Shown here: piece by piece, positions 50,715-59,714 of the stretch
Numbering within the stretch: the stretch's first letter is position 1
Layout: each line of letters opens with the position of its first letter
Origin: Paenibacillus sp. FSL K6-0276
GTDB lineage: Bacteria; Bacillota; Bacilli; Paenibacillales; Paenibacillaceae
Assembly (NCBI RefSeq): GCF_037977235.1
Contig: NZ_CP150276.1
Span: forward strand, 3,534,001 to 3,598,000
Direction: 5' to 3'
DNA length: 64,000 nt
Notes under the pieces: model-generated
What the model was told of the DNA's origin: nothing
Seen by the model: the letters and a program-made list of their open reading frames with translations, nothing else
Database searches by the model: none
Program-made: the position numbers and the translations under genes

Positions 50715-51051
50715 TAATCAGATAGGTTAATCATGACTAGTTATTAATATATCGCCATTCAAATTCAACATTTCCCATAGTTCTATCTCATCTTGATTTG
50801 AGTATCCAATCGAGATATTATAAAGCACATTGATTTTCTTAATAACCATTAGTAGAAGGTAGTTGAAGATAACTGCCTTTTTATTAATGTTTCTCCTTTT
50901 TCAGCACTATACAATCGTATTACTGATAATTTTGAAGAAACCATGGTCAAGACCCTTCAAACGAATACAAAAAAGCCGCCACTATGGCGACTTTTTATGT
51001 GTGTATGTTCTTGTCCTCTGACAGTTGTCATATTCAAAATCCCGTGTGGCA

Positions 51052-51510
51052 TCAACTAGCGTTATTTAATGAATCTTTTTCTCTTAAATCTTCGAAATTC
51101 CTCTTATCCAATTTATAATCATCTTCCTTTATGAGACCAGCTTTATATTGAGCATCTAAAAACCGTAGCTCTTCACTCCAAATTTTGTCGCTCAACTGAA
51201 AGTGTTTTTCACACTGCTCTGCTGTTAAGTCATCCAGAATTTTCGGTTCTTTATTTGGATCTTTTGTATTATCAACGAGAATTCCATAATCTAGTTCTAA
51301 TTTCTCAAATTGTTTATACAGTTCGTCTAATTGGTTTCTTTGTTTCATTAGCGAATCCACTTTTGTGCTTGTAATACTTGGATTAATTGATTTGAGATAC
51401 GTTAGCTCCTCTTTGGAGACTTCAGGTTTTGTATTTGTATTTGCAAATGTATAAGTTGAAAATCCCATTGCCATAACGATAGCTAGTGTTGTGATGGTCA
51501 CTTTTTTCAT
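51052..51510 (-). CDS. Exported protein, unknown (copy 2)
   Basis: Copy of 19724-20182: signal peptide MKKVTITTLAIVMAMGFSTY then a helical charged protein with a few changes (KQFEKLELDYG, LREKDSLNNAS). Most of the differences are conservative, suggesting that both copies are still under selection. Confidence 0.65.
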   Translation of the reverse strand: MKKVTITTLAIVMAMGFSTYTFANTNTKPEVSKEELTYLKSINPSITSTKVDSLMKQRNQLDELYKQFEKLELDYGILVDNTKDPNKEPKILDDLTAEQCEKHFQLSDKIWSEELRFLDAQYKAGLIKEDDYKLDKRNFEDLREKDSLNNAS

Positions 51511-51575
51511 ATTACTCAATTCCTTCCATTGTTTGATATCAGAGTTTGCTATGAATCCAATAATTTTCAGTAAGT

Positions 51576-52034
51576 CTACTCCAACGATTTTATCAGTTCC
51601 GTAAATCTTTTTTCGATTTCATCCAATTCAAATGAACTACATATTCTACCGTTCTCTTTATCTAGCATTCTATAATGTTGAGAAAGAACATTTTGTTGTA
51701 TTTTATAACCATTTAACTCTCTTATTTGTCGCCACCATACTTTCCCTCCTAGAGTCTTGGGGGGACTATTGGTGTAATGTGTAAAAGCGACTGTCTTGAT
51801 AATTTCGTTAACAGCATCCCCAAACGTCATCTGGATAATCTCGCTATGTTCAAAAAGCGTTGCGACACAAACTGCACCTGCCCATGTGAGGGTGCTTCTA
51901 CCTTTTTCGATTTCTACTAATGTTTTCTTTGATAAACCGATAATTTCAGACATTTTGTCCTGTGATAAATCGTTTTCAATACGGATGAGCTTTATTTTAG
52001 CATTTACCAGTTTAATAAACTCTTTTTTATCCAA
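51576..52034 (-). CDS. XRE-family regulator (copy 2)
   Basis: Copy of 20248-20706 with TTG start, GGGAGGAG and the operator palindrome kept. Differences are few (FGDAVNEI for FGDDVNEI; VLSQHY for VLFQHY). The helix-turn-helix is unchanged, so the two copies should bind the same operators. Confidence 0.75.
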   Translation of the reverse strand: MDKKEFIKLVNAKIKLIRIENDLSQDKMSEIIGLSKKTLVEIEKGRSTLTWAGAVCVATLFEHSEIIQMTFGDAVNEIIKTVAFTHYTNSPPKTLGGKVWWRQIRELNGYKIQQNVLSQHYRMLDKENGRICSSFELDEIEKRFTELIKSLE

Positions 52035-52057
52035 ATGATCTCCTCCCTCTTGTTGTA

Positions 52058-52071
52058 GTGTAATAATACAC
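52058..52071 (-). promoter_or_regulatory. Likely operator of the XRE gene (copy 2)
   Basis: GTGTA ATAA TACAC, as in copy 1. Confidence 0.45.
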
Positions 52072-52797
52072 CTATATGGAGATTTAGTCAATAATAGTGT
52101 AATAGTTCTGTGTCATATTTCAATTTATTGCATCAATTGTTTCACTATGTATCATGTTATTGCCTATTATGGTGTTATCTATTTTAATAGCTCTTACAGT
52201 TTGGGATTGGTGATCCATACCGACAAGATATGAAGTCAATAGTTTACCAATGAAACTATACTGACCCCAATAATAGAAACAGCGGCAGCCTTGGATGGGA
52301 AAAAAAATCCTAGACTGCCACTGTTTTATTGAGCTATCTTGCAACGCTTTGATCTACCTCATACAAGGTCGTACTCAGTGCCTGAATAAATGGCGTACAT
52401 TCCCCTGTCTTATAAAGCAAAAGCCGATGCATTGCGCACGTACATGCAGTATAAAAGAGCTTACGTTCGCTTTCCCGATTGTATACTTGATGGAGTCTTA
52501 CCGTTGTGAACTTCAATTTAACAGCTCATCTAGGGAGTTCGTCAGGAAAATGCGGATTTACAACGTTAAGGAAATTCCAAGTTAAAAAGCCTTATCAGAT
52601 TCTAAAATCATATTTCTCTCTATAACCCCTCTACCTCATAACAGCCAATAGCTTTATTGTGTTATATAACTGGCGCGACGGAAGTTACTTACGATACAAC
52701 TCCTACAGAAATACTTATAAAACCAAAAACACCAGTTCATTCTGGTTGATCCTTTTTTTCATTGTTCAAAGAACGTATAGTTTTAGACTGCCTTTGC

Positions 52798-52830
52798 TTT
52801 ATTGAACTAACGTTCCCCGTTAGATGAACA
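52798..52830. repeat. Cassette core 2
   Basis: GAACTAACGTTCCCCGTTAG then ATGAAC; right border of copy 2. Confidence 0.8.
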
Positions 52831-52832
52831 AA

Positions 52833-53810
52833 CTACTCCCAGTAAGGAGTACCACTTAAGAGAAATTCTTCTTTATTTACATATAACTTAAATTCCCGAC
52901 TTGCTAATTTACTAATGTGACTGGGTAACCACTCATTAGATTCAGGCAACCCAAGCCAAAAATTCATTGTTTCGAGTTGGGCTGCTAAAAAGAAGCCTTC
53001 CAATTGTTGAACATAGTTATGAGGCAGGTCGAATTGTTTTTCGTATGATTTTAGCAACTGGCTTCTGAACGCTGGGTGGATATAAGAAAGTGTCCAACCT
53101 AAATCGAATAAATAATATCCGAACCCGCAAGCTCCAAAATCAATGGCTCTAGCTTCTTGTTCATGAAACACAAAATTACTTGGAATCAAATCTGCGTGAA
53201 TTATCCCCCAATTGCCAGGTGTTCTTTCTATGTCGTTCATCATTAAAATTGCACACTCTCCGGCCAATTGCAGAATTTCCACATCATTTTTATTGAGCTC
53301 ACCACCGTTAGCAAGCTGTTTGAGCTTTTCTAATGATTGTGAAATTCTAGAAGTATCAAAGGACGGTCGAGTAAATGATGGCGGAATCTTCCAAAAAGAT
53401 GATTGTTTATGAAGCTTTCCGATCAATTCGCCTACGCACTCGGCATCATTGACTGTTGGAACAAATTGTTTTTGCTCACCATCAACCCATTTTACCAATG
53501 TACAGTTCATTTCGGCTATCTTAGTAACATATTCACCAATGTTATTTTTTATAGGTGATGGCAACACCAGATCAGTATCATTTGTTAATGATTCCAGCCA
53601 AATCATTTCTGAATGGATGACTTTTTCCTCAGACCAAATACTTTCCATCGAATCATTTTTTGATAGATGTATTCGCAAACTGTAGCAGTTACTTTCTTTA
53701 TCTGTCACTTTATAGATGGTGTTTGCATTTTGGCCAATATGAGCTATTGATTGATAAGTAATTGAATAACAATTTAATGCTTCTATTGCAATATCCTGAG
53801 TATTTAGCAC
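52833..53810 (-). CDS. Phosphotransferase of the APH fold
   Basis: The GTG at 53810 follows GGGGAGG by about 9 nt; an upstream ATG has no ribosome site. The 325-residue kinase has WGIIHADLIPSNFVFHEQEA and ARAIDFGACGFGYYLFDLGW, the catalytic HxD...N and metal-binding IDFG motifs. Similar proteins are homoserine-kinase-like or spectinomycin/macrolide phosphotransferases. The substrate is unproven. Single minus-strand cassette gene, unrelated in detail to the phosphotransferase at 27933. Confidence 0.85.
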   Translation of the reverse strand: MLNTQDIAIEALNCYSITYQSIAHIGQNANTIYKVTDKESNCYSLRIHLSKNDSMESIWSEEKVIHSEMIWLESLTNDTDLVLPSPIKNNIGEYVTKIAEMNCTLVKWVDGEQKQFVPTVNDAECVGELIGKLHKQSSFWKIPPSFTRPSFDTSRISQSLEKLKQLANGGELNKNDVEILQLAGECAILMMNDIERTPGNWGIIHADLIPSNFVFHEQEARAIDFGACGFGYYLFDLGWTLSYIHPAFRSQLLKSYEKQFDLPHNYVQQLEGFFLAAQLETMNFWLGLPESNEWLPSHISKLASREFKLYVNKEEFLLSGTPYWE

Positions 53811-53916
53811 GGTATCTTCCCTCCCCTTGAAACAACCGAATAAGGACATTGTACCACAATATTTTCCAATAGTTTAGGATAAAACTCTTATATTTACATT
53901 TTATCCATCACTTAGT

Positions 53917-53940
53917 TTATTGAGGTAACCTGCCCGTTAG
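53917..53940. repeat. Cassette core 1
   Basis: TTGAGGTAACCTGCCCGTTA then G, with E7 inserted. Confidence 0.78.
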
Positions 53941-54032
53941 CCATTCATGCAGCGCAAGAGCGGCACTGCACCACAGAAGATGAAAAATTATGCTCTTTTT
54001 CAGGTTTAGAGCTAATTTAATTTTCATGGGAG
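53941..54032 (+). mobile_element. 92-bp internal deletion derivative E7
   Basis: CCATTCATG to CATGGGAG with both terminal stems, but the RNA region is gone: GATGAAAAATT joins directly to ATGCTCTTTTTCAGG. Right flank TTGAATAA. Confidence 0.8.
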
Positions 54033-54053
54033 TTGAATAATGGAAAGTATTAA

Positions 54054-54515
54054 TTATTCAAGCTTTAACTTATATATAGGTTGCTGATAGCTATTTACTT
54101 GATTTTGGCTTATAAACCCCGCTTTCTCATATAAATCGATAGCTTGCTTGTTTTCTTTCTCTACTGTTAAAGATATAACCTTACATTTACGGTGTTTTTC
54201 TTTTATAAATTCAATAATTTTATTTAAAGACTGTTTTCCGTACCCTTTACCTTGAAGTGCCTTATCAATCTGAAATCCACAAATCCAATAATTATCCTCA
54301 CTGTCTGGTGTATAGCTAATATAAAACGCACCAACAATTCTATTATTCTCATACAAAACATAAGGGTCTAAAGCCTCATCCCAAGGTTTTATATAAGCAA
54401 ACGCTAGTGATTCTGCAACATTAGGAACAAAAGTTTTTTGGCTCTCGTGTACTGATAGCTCAAATGCTTCTTCCCAATTATCCTTTGTAATTTCTTTAAT
54501 ACAAATATCATACAT
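54054..54515 (-). CDS. GNAT acetyltransferase, diamine/spermidine type
   Basis: The 153-residue protein has YVLYENNRIVGAFYISYTPD, the loop FQIDKALQGKGYGKQSLNKI (QGKGYG) and ISLTVEKENKQAIDLYEKAG, matching BltD/PaiA-like amine acetyltransferases. AGGAGG lies 8 nt before the ATG. Intact length. Single cassette gene. Confidence 0.88.
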   Translation of the reverse strand: MYDICIKEITKDNWEEAFELSVHESQKTFVPNVAESLAFAYIKPWDEALDPYVLYENNRIVGAFYISYTPDSEDNYWICGFQIDKALQGKGYGKQSLNKIIEFIKEKHRKCKVISLTVEKENKQAIDLYEKAGFISQNQVNSYQQPIYKLKLE

Positions 54516-54582
54516 TTACAGGTTTCCTCCTAATATATCAAATATTTATATTTTACCACATAAATCCATCCTAGTTTCTCTT

Positions 54583-54677
54583 GAATTAAACTGCCCGTTA
54601 CTTCAATGAAAACAGGGAGCAGCTACCGCAGTAATCTGCTCCCTGGCTATTCAACAAACGTGTCCCGTTAGCGTAAC
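54583..54677. repeat. attC-like junction
   Basis: Core 1 ATTAAACTGCCCGTTAC, hairpin CAGGGAGCAG/CTGCTCCCTG (54613-54645), core 2 CAAACGTGTCCCGTTAGC. Confidence 0.85.
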
Positions 54678-54692
54678 AACAAACTCCTTGTG

Positions 54693-55544
54693 CTACTCGA
54701 TTGAATGGTTTGAATAATTGAATCTTTGCAAATAATCACTTATTATACTCTGATCCTGATGCCACCATAACATTGGATAATTATTGTTTTTCACAAACCC
54801 TAACTTTGTCGCTAACTGGATCGATCGTTGATTACCTGCGTCACAATTATAATTCGGTACTAAATTATGGTTCAAACAATGTTTGATAAAAGCTGTACCC
54901 GTAAGTGATGCTAACCCTTGATTCCGGTATTCCTCCACGGTTACAATATCGAGATCTGCGTACCCTCTACCTACAAAAAAAGAATTGCAAATACTTGCAA
55001 AATGATCATCCTTCAGAACGCAATAACCAAACCCTCGATCCATAAACTGTTGTGCCGAACTCCATAGCGAGTCATATGAGGAGTCCATTTCATTCTTATA
55101 TTTATCGAACAGCGTATCGTCCATTCGTTCCAGTACAAATTGTTCTGGCAATGCGTTAAGGGTTTTTAGATGTTGGAATTTGGATAGATCGAAAGTAAAA
55201 GAAGATCGGTGTAATAATACAGTCTTTCCCGCTAATCTTTCGCTAATTTGAAATAATAGTTCTGGTGTTGAAGCATAAAGATCGTAGTAATTTGAATGGT
55301 TTTGATCATTTAGCAAAAAACCAACTACATCATTCATGAAGCGTTCATTGTCTCCACTCCTGGCCAAAAAATATTGTCCATATGAATTGATAATAAGACT
55401 GCAGGTAGGATTTACGCTGGAATCAACAAACACTTTTCCAGATTGATTTTGGTCAATAACGGAATATGCGAACACAGGTTCATACGCTAGATTTTTCAGC
55501 AGCGGCAAAACGTTAGCGTACTCTTCTTTAGATAATTCTATCAT
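54693..55544 (-). CDS. GNAT acetyltransferase, two-domain type
   Basis: The 283-residue protein has a divergent N-terminal GNAT-like half and a C-terminal half with GYADLDIVTVEEYRNQGLAS (loop RNQGLAS), LTGTAFIKHCLNHNLVPNYN and CDAGNQRSIQLATKLGF. This fits the GNAT_acetyltran family seen beside antibiotic-biosynthesis or resistance genes. Substrate unknown. 55545-55719 to its right shows no gene. Confidence 0.82.
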   Translation of the reverse strand: MIELSKEEYANVLPLLKNLAYEPVFAYSVIDQNQSGKVFVDSSVNPTCSLIINSYGQYFLARSGDNERFMNDVVGFLLNDQNHSNYYDLYASTPELLFQISERLAGKTVLLHRSSFTFDLSKFQHLKTLNALPEQFVLERMDDTLFDKYKNEMDSSYDSLWSSAQQFMDRGFGYCVLKDDHFASICNSFFVGRGYADLDIVTVEEYRNQGLASLTGTAFIKHCLNHNLVPNYNCDAGNQRSIQLATKLGFVKNNNYPMLWWHQDQSIISDYLQRFNYSNHSIE

Positions 55545-55718
55545 TTCATTTACTCCTTCTAGTTAAGGTATTTGATTCAACTAAATGTTTTGAATGAAAA
55601 AAATATCATCAAAAATATGGACAGATGTAAGACGCAAAGAACTCTTGGCCATAAGCAGTTTATAAGAGCAGAACTTACTTGGTGTATTTTACCATGTAAG
55701 TGGAGGTAAAGTATGGAT

Positions 55719-55810
55719 ATAACTAAATTATCCTGCCCTTTCGTTGAGCAAATAAAAAAACGGCTGCCGAAGCAACCGCTATTCCACTATCGTTTTCCGT
55801 TAACGCAATG
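55719..55810. repeat. attC-like junction
   Basis: Core 1 AAATTATCCTGCCCTTTCG, imperfect hairpin GGCTGCC...CCGCT, core 2 CTATCGTTTTCCGTTAACGC. Confidence 0.78.
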
Positions 55811-55896
55811 ACCGTAATTCTACAAGTTCACCGTAATATATCCAAACACAAAAGTACAGTTGACCACAAAAAATATATCAATATATAAGCACAAAA

Positions 55897-55917
55897 CCAC
55901 TCCTGATAATGGAATGG
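55897..55917 (-). terminator. Terminator-like hairpin of the NUDIX gene
   Basis: CCACTCC/GGAATGG, weaker relative of the 48263 hairpin. Confidence 0.45.
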
Positions 55918-55985
55918 ATTCTTCGTTAGAACTTACTCTTTTATTTACTTTGTTCCTCAGAAAAACTAATAAATCCCCTTCCCAT

Positions 55986-56441
55986 TTATGTGCGTTTAAT
56001 AAAATCAACGAATGTTGCCAGAGGTTTTATGTTTGGTGGGTTTATTTCCTGCGGCAAATTATCAATGTCAAACCATTTAATTTCCAAAGTTTCGTCGGTT
56101 TCTGATAATAACTTCCCTGAAAAATCATTGCACACATAAATGATTCCTATCATGTATACTTCATCGCCGTTGGTGTATGTATACATCCTATCATCACCTG
56201 AGAAAACCCCTAATAGTTCAAGTTTATTGGCAACTAAGCCTGTTTCCTCAAATAACTCACGTTTTGCGGCGTCTTCGACTTTTTCACCCATTTCAACAAC
56301 ACCGCCATGCAATGCCCAACACAAATTATCTTTTCGCTTCTGCAAAAGCACTTTTCCATCTTTATAAACGAAGATACCTGCGCCCACAGCAATCAACCTG
56401 TCATGACCAATTTTTTTTCGTATGTTTTGTATGTATCCCAT
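55986..56441 (-). CDS. NUDIX hydrolase
   Basis: The 151-residue protein has the complete NUDIX box starting GGVVEMGEKVEDAAKRELFE then ETGLV (GX5EX7REUXEEXGU). It is likely to hydrolyse a nucleoside diphosphate derivative with magnesium. RBS AAGGTGG. Full length; a single cassette gene. The hairpin and the recurring GGTGAAC motif separate it from core 2. Confidence 0.9.
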   Translation of the reverse strand: MGYIQNIRKKIGHDRLIAVGAGIFVYKDGKVLLQKRKDNLCWALHGGVVEMGEKVEDAAKRELFEETGLVANKLELLGVFSGDDRMYTYTNGDEVYMIGIIYVCNDFSGKLLSETDETLEIKWFDIDNLPQEINPPNIKPLATFVDFIKRT

Positions 56442-56588
56442 TGGTATCCCACCTTTCGATATGCCTAATATAAATTCACTACAATTTAATTACTTTAATT
56501 ACCATCATATTACCATATAAATGCTAGCCAATCTGATAAGTTGTACGATAATTTATGGTGGACCATGCCAAACTTTAAAGCCATGATT

Positions 56589-56607
56589 GCGTTATCCTGC
56601 ACGTTAG
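56589..56607. repeat. Cassette core 1
   Basis: GCGTTATCCTGCACGTTAG with E8 inserted. Confidence 0.72.
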
Positions 56608-56868
56608 CCAGACATGCAGCGCAAGCGCTGAACCACAGATGGTGAAAATGGATCGACGAATCTGTCCATACTGCTACTATGGCTGGGAGAGGAAGGTCGA
56701 TCAACTATGGTGCCTTAGAGCCCATCCGTTAGTCTGACTCCAACGACCACGGTGCATCACAGTTTGTCGCTCCCTTTTGGGAAGCACTCATGGGAGATTA
56801 ATCCTACTCTCGTTGCTGCACCAGCCTCATTTTTTATTTTCAGCTTTGAAAGGTCTTTGGTACTTTAA
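56608..56868 (+). mobile_element. IS110-type element E8, right end lost
   Basis: Left end CCAGACATG with hairpin and full RNA region. Identity to E1 continues to about 56868, then stops; the sigma-factor gene follows. Confidence 0.8.
56633..56826 (+). ncRNA. Candidate bridge RNA of E8
   Basis: Target guide TCAACTA at 56701-56707; donor loop closed by TGCACC at 56817-56822. First flavour, complete. Confidence 0.62.
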
Positions 56869-56898
56869 ATATTTCATTTTCTTGTGATTAATTTGAAG

Positions 56899-58518
56899 CT
56901 AGCTTTGATTCATGAACATGATTGTGGAAATGCCATTTCTCCGATGCGGATCAGGAACTTTTAACATGCTGATGTCGACTAAATATTTGAGTACGAAAGC
57001 AAGTATTGTTCCCGACGCCATGCAGTTCTGTGACCAGTAACGCACATATTTATGCGCATGATCTGGTTGTCCATCGAGGTTCACTTGATAAACAGCTTGA
57101 TCTAATTTCGTGGCAGCTTCTTTGATTCGTTCGGACGGTTGCGGAATCGCCGCATGCAGTCGTTCTCCTGTTTGCTTATCCTTGCAATAAACAATGTTAA
57201 CTTCAAGGTCAGATTCCGTTCGCAGCAAATATTGTTTGTCGAAAAGACGGCGATAGGCGTCAATGTTCACATCGTTTTGCGGTAAATCTCCATTGATCAC
57301 ATGCATCAGACTGATGAAATCCGAACTCAGATTGTCTCGCCAACTGTCCTGTCTGCCGCACCACCACGTATCGACCTGCCATGCCTTTAGTGCAAGCTCA
57401 TCCGAATCCCGATTCATATCTCCACTATAATAATATTGTTTAGGATCAAAACTGACGTCAAATTCTCTGTGGATCGTTGCATGAGCGGCGTAATGGCCGC
57501 CATCTTTGCGGCTGACGGAAACCTCTTCATGGCTAACCCTATTGAGTTCTTTGAAGCTCAATTGATTACCAGCATACGGAATGAGGCTCCACAACAGTAG
57601 ATTGACATCGCCGCCTGGAATGTAGACACCTGTCTCTTGGAACACTTCATCCATCGAGAAAAACATTTTGAAATAATGCTCAACCGCAATCTCCGCATAT
57701 TCTTTGAACAATGGGTACAGTACCTCGCTTTTCATTGGGGACGGATCATCAATGTACATATTGGTACGATACTTTCTACCCGATAATTTATCCATAAAAC
57801 CATATTCTTCCAGTAGTTCGATTTCATCCTCGATAAATACAGGTGAAATGCCCAGTTCTTCGGCGATTTCATTAACCGTGAGCGGCTTGTGATAAGTTGA
57901 GAAAGCGATGTTTTGTCTGATCGCCGTCGCTAAAAAGTCGGCGGTGTCGCCTTTGGTTCCTGGGGATCCGTTATGCCCTAAACCTGTCATGCGAATCGGA
58001 TTGATGCCGAGATTACCCATCGATCGAATTGTGTTCATCTTGTGTTTCAGCTCCTTTTTCGCTTCGAATAAGTGCCATTTGATCGTGCCGCTAGAAAGAC
58101 CCATCTCAGCCGCGATTTCGCTAATTTTCATTCGACCGTAATAGTACTTGACAACGATTTCCCGTTGCTGGTGAGATAAAAAAGCTATTTCCCGCCGCAA
58201 TGCACCAGCCGTTTCTTGACGGATGATCTCGTCGAAGCCCTCGTCTCCGGCCAACACCTCATAGTCATCAATCCGCATTTGGTTGGAAGCTTTTACTTTC
58301 TCGCCTACGAATCTCGCCCACACATAATGCGCAATCTTAAAGACGTAGCTGTTCAGATCCAGTAACTCTGTCTTTTTGAGAAGCGCTTGGTATACTTCCA
58401 GCGTAATTCTTCCCGCCAGCTCCTCAGCTTCGGCGATCTTTCCCGTTTTGTTCAAAGCAAAACCATATAGCGGCTTGATGTAATCCTTGATGACACGGTC
58501 AGCATGTTGTTTATTCAT
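56899..58518 (-). CDS. ECF-like sigma factor with long C-terminal extension
   Basis: The 539-residue protein starts with sigma region 2 (IKDYIKPLYGFALNKTGKIA) and region 4 (ALRREIAFLSHQQREIVVKY then GRMKISEIAAEMGLSSGTIK), about 165 residues in all. A second helix-turn-helix region follows (KPLTVNEIAEELGISPVFIE), then a 280-residue domain of unknown fold with WWCGRQDSW and KYVRYWSQNCMASG. Such extended ECF proteins may carry their own sensing part. It has no adjacent anti-sigma gene. AAGGGG precedes the ATG. It is the last large gene of the array. Confidence 0.82.
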   Translation of the reverse strand: MNKQHADRVIKDYIKPLYGFALNKTGKIAEAEELAGRITLEVYQALLKKTELLDLNSYVFKIAHYVWARFVGEKVKASNQMRIDDYEVLAGDEGFDEIIRQETAGALRREIAFLSHQQREIVVKYYYGRMKISEIAAEMGLSSGTIKWHLFEAKKELKHKMNTIRSMGNLGINPIRMTGLGHNGSPGTKGDTADFLATAIRQNIAFSTYHKPLTVNEIAEELGISPVFIEDEIELLEEYGFMDKLSGRKYRTNMYIDDPSPMKSEVLYPLFKEYAEIAVEHYFKMFFSMDEVFQETGVYIPGGDVNLLLWSLIPYAGNQLSFKELNRVSHEEVSVSRKDGGHYAAHATIHREFDVSFDPKQYYYSGDMNRDSDELALKAWQVDTWWCGRQDSWRDNLSSDFISLMHVINGDLPQNDVNIDAYRRLFDKQYLLRTESDLEVNIVYCKDKQTGERLHAAIPQPSERIKEAATKLDQAVYQVNLDGQPDHAHKYVRYWSQNCMASGTILAFVLKYLVDISMLKVPDPHRRNGISTIMFMNQS

Positions 58519-58666
58519 GTTCTAAAACCCCTTCTTATCGGTGGCACTCAAATATATACTGCAGCGAAAACGAAAAAGGTTGGGTAGTTTAGGAAAAACT
58601 TTTTTGTTTCGGACGCACCCTTGTAATGACTATGTATCTAACAACTTCCTGAGAAATATTAAACAT

Positions 58667-58770
58667 TTATTCAACTATCCTGCCAAATAGCTTAATAAAA
58701 CAAGGAGCAGCTGCCGCGGCAATCTACTCCTTGTTTCGATTAACTAACCTTTCCCGTTAAACGAATAAAG
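58667..58770. repeat. Last attC-like junction
   Basis: Core 1 AACTATCCTGCCAAATAGC with TTAATAA, hairpin CAAGGAGCAG/CTACTCCTTG (58701-58733), core 2 CTAACCTTTCCCGTTAA. No cores are seen to its right. Confidence 0.8.
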
Positions 58771-58771
58771 C

Positions 58772-59551
58772 CTATAACATCATATTAGCCCTTAGGAAAC
58801 GCTCGGTCTCATTAATTGTTCTTTCGTAAGGTATATTTTCATGCTGACCAAAGTTAAAAAATCCATGACCCATACCGTCAAACGAAATCAGTGTACAGTC
58901 GTTATCTCTCTGTTTCATCTTCTCCACGAAGTCTTTAACTGTTTCATGTCGAACATTCTCATCCAATGTACCATGGAATAATATAGACGGCGGCAAATCA
59001 CTTCTAACATGTTGTATAAGCGAAGCATGAGAGAGTTCTTCTGCTAAGCTTGGGAACATTGTAATAAGTTGGATAGTGTCCACTCCACCGTTAAAAACAA
59101 CTACAGCATTTGGAACACAACTAATTGCTAAGTCATCAGAATTATCATTAAATTGTTCCAGCATCGCACAGCAAAGGCTTAAATAACCACCAGCAGAGGC
59201 ACCTGCTACTGTAATTTTATTAGGGTCAATTCCTAATGAACTTGATTTGTTTCGGACCCATCTAATTGCTGATTTCGCATGAAGTATACAATCGATTGGT
59301 GAAAATAATCCTTCAACTTGAAGCGGTCGATATTCAACACAAATTGATAAATAACCTAGTGAAGCAAAATGATTGGCGTGGTTTTGAAATTGATTCGGTG
59401 TGACTTTATTGGTTGAAAATCCCGCACCATGAAAAAACAGAATTGCAGGTCGCACCTTCATAAACTCGGGATTTGCGTATATAAACAACTTTAACTGACC
59501 GTGCTCTAGCGTAGTTTTATACAATTGCTCTTCAACAGGAAAACTAACCAA
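58772..59551 (-). CDS. Alpha/beta hydrolase (esterase/lipase)
   Basis: I start at the TTG at 59551, which AAGGTGAG precedes by 4 nt. The 259-residue protein has the oxyanion HGAGFSTN region, the nucleophile elbow VAGASAGGYLSLC (Ser), LFHGTLDENVRHE (Asp) and GMGHGFFNFG (His), a hormone-sensitive-lipase-like esterase. It touches the last junction and may be the final cassette or the first chromosomal gene. Confidence 0.82.
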   Translation of the reverse strand: MVSFPVEEQLYKTTLEHGQLKLFIYANPEFMKVRPAILFFHGAGFSTNKVTPNQFQNHANHFASLGYLSICVEYRPLQVEGLFSPIDCILHAKSAIRWVRNKSSSLGIDPNKITVAGASAGGYLSLCCAMLEQFNDNSDDLAISCVPNAVVVFNGGVDTIQLITMFPSLAEELSHASLIQHVRSDLPPSILFHGTLDENVRHETVKDFVEKMKQRDNDCTLISFDGMGHGFFNFGQHENIPYERTINETERFLRANMML

Positions 59552-59629
59552 TCGTCTCACCTTCCTCAATGGTGTATTGGGAAATCCTCCGTTCCCAGTC
59601 TAGCTCTATATTTGGTATCTCATCAAATA

Positions 59630-59650
59630 AAAAGACCGTTCCGGTCTTTA
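59630..59650. terminator. Terminator hairpin at right border
   Basis: AAAGACCG ttc CGGTCTTT with A-run on the left. Similar to the AAGACCG hairpin at the left border (699-730). Confidence 0.65.
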
Positions 59651-59714
59651 GTGCAACTTAGAACACCCCATCTCATGTTACAATACAACCTGTACTCATA
59701 TTTTACGAAGGCGG

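Larger units (their letters stand above)
49706..52812. repeat. Duplicated multigene cassette, copy 2
   Basis: Counterpart of 18374-21484. Flanks differ on both sides right at the core spacers (CCTGAC and TTCCCC here, GTGTCC and GTGTCC there). Confidence 0.85.

Noticed and set aside
755..58770. A canonical class 1/2/3-type integron
   Set aside because: No IntI with its extra helix, no attI-Pc arrangement seen, and the cores do not fit RYYYAAC/GTTRRRY strictly. Described as integron-like only.
699..59650. The similar AAGACCG hairpins at both borders as terminal repeats of one large element
   Set aside because: Similarity is limited to the short stem and both look like ordinary terminators; no longer flanking identity is visible.
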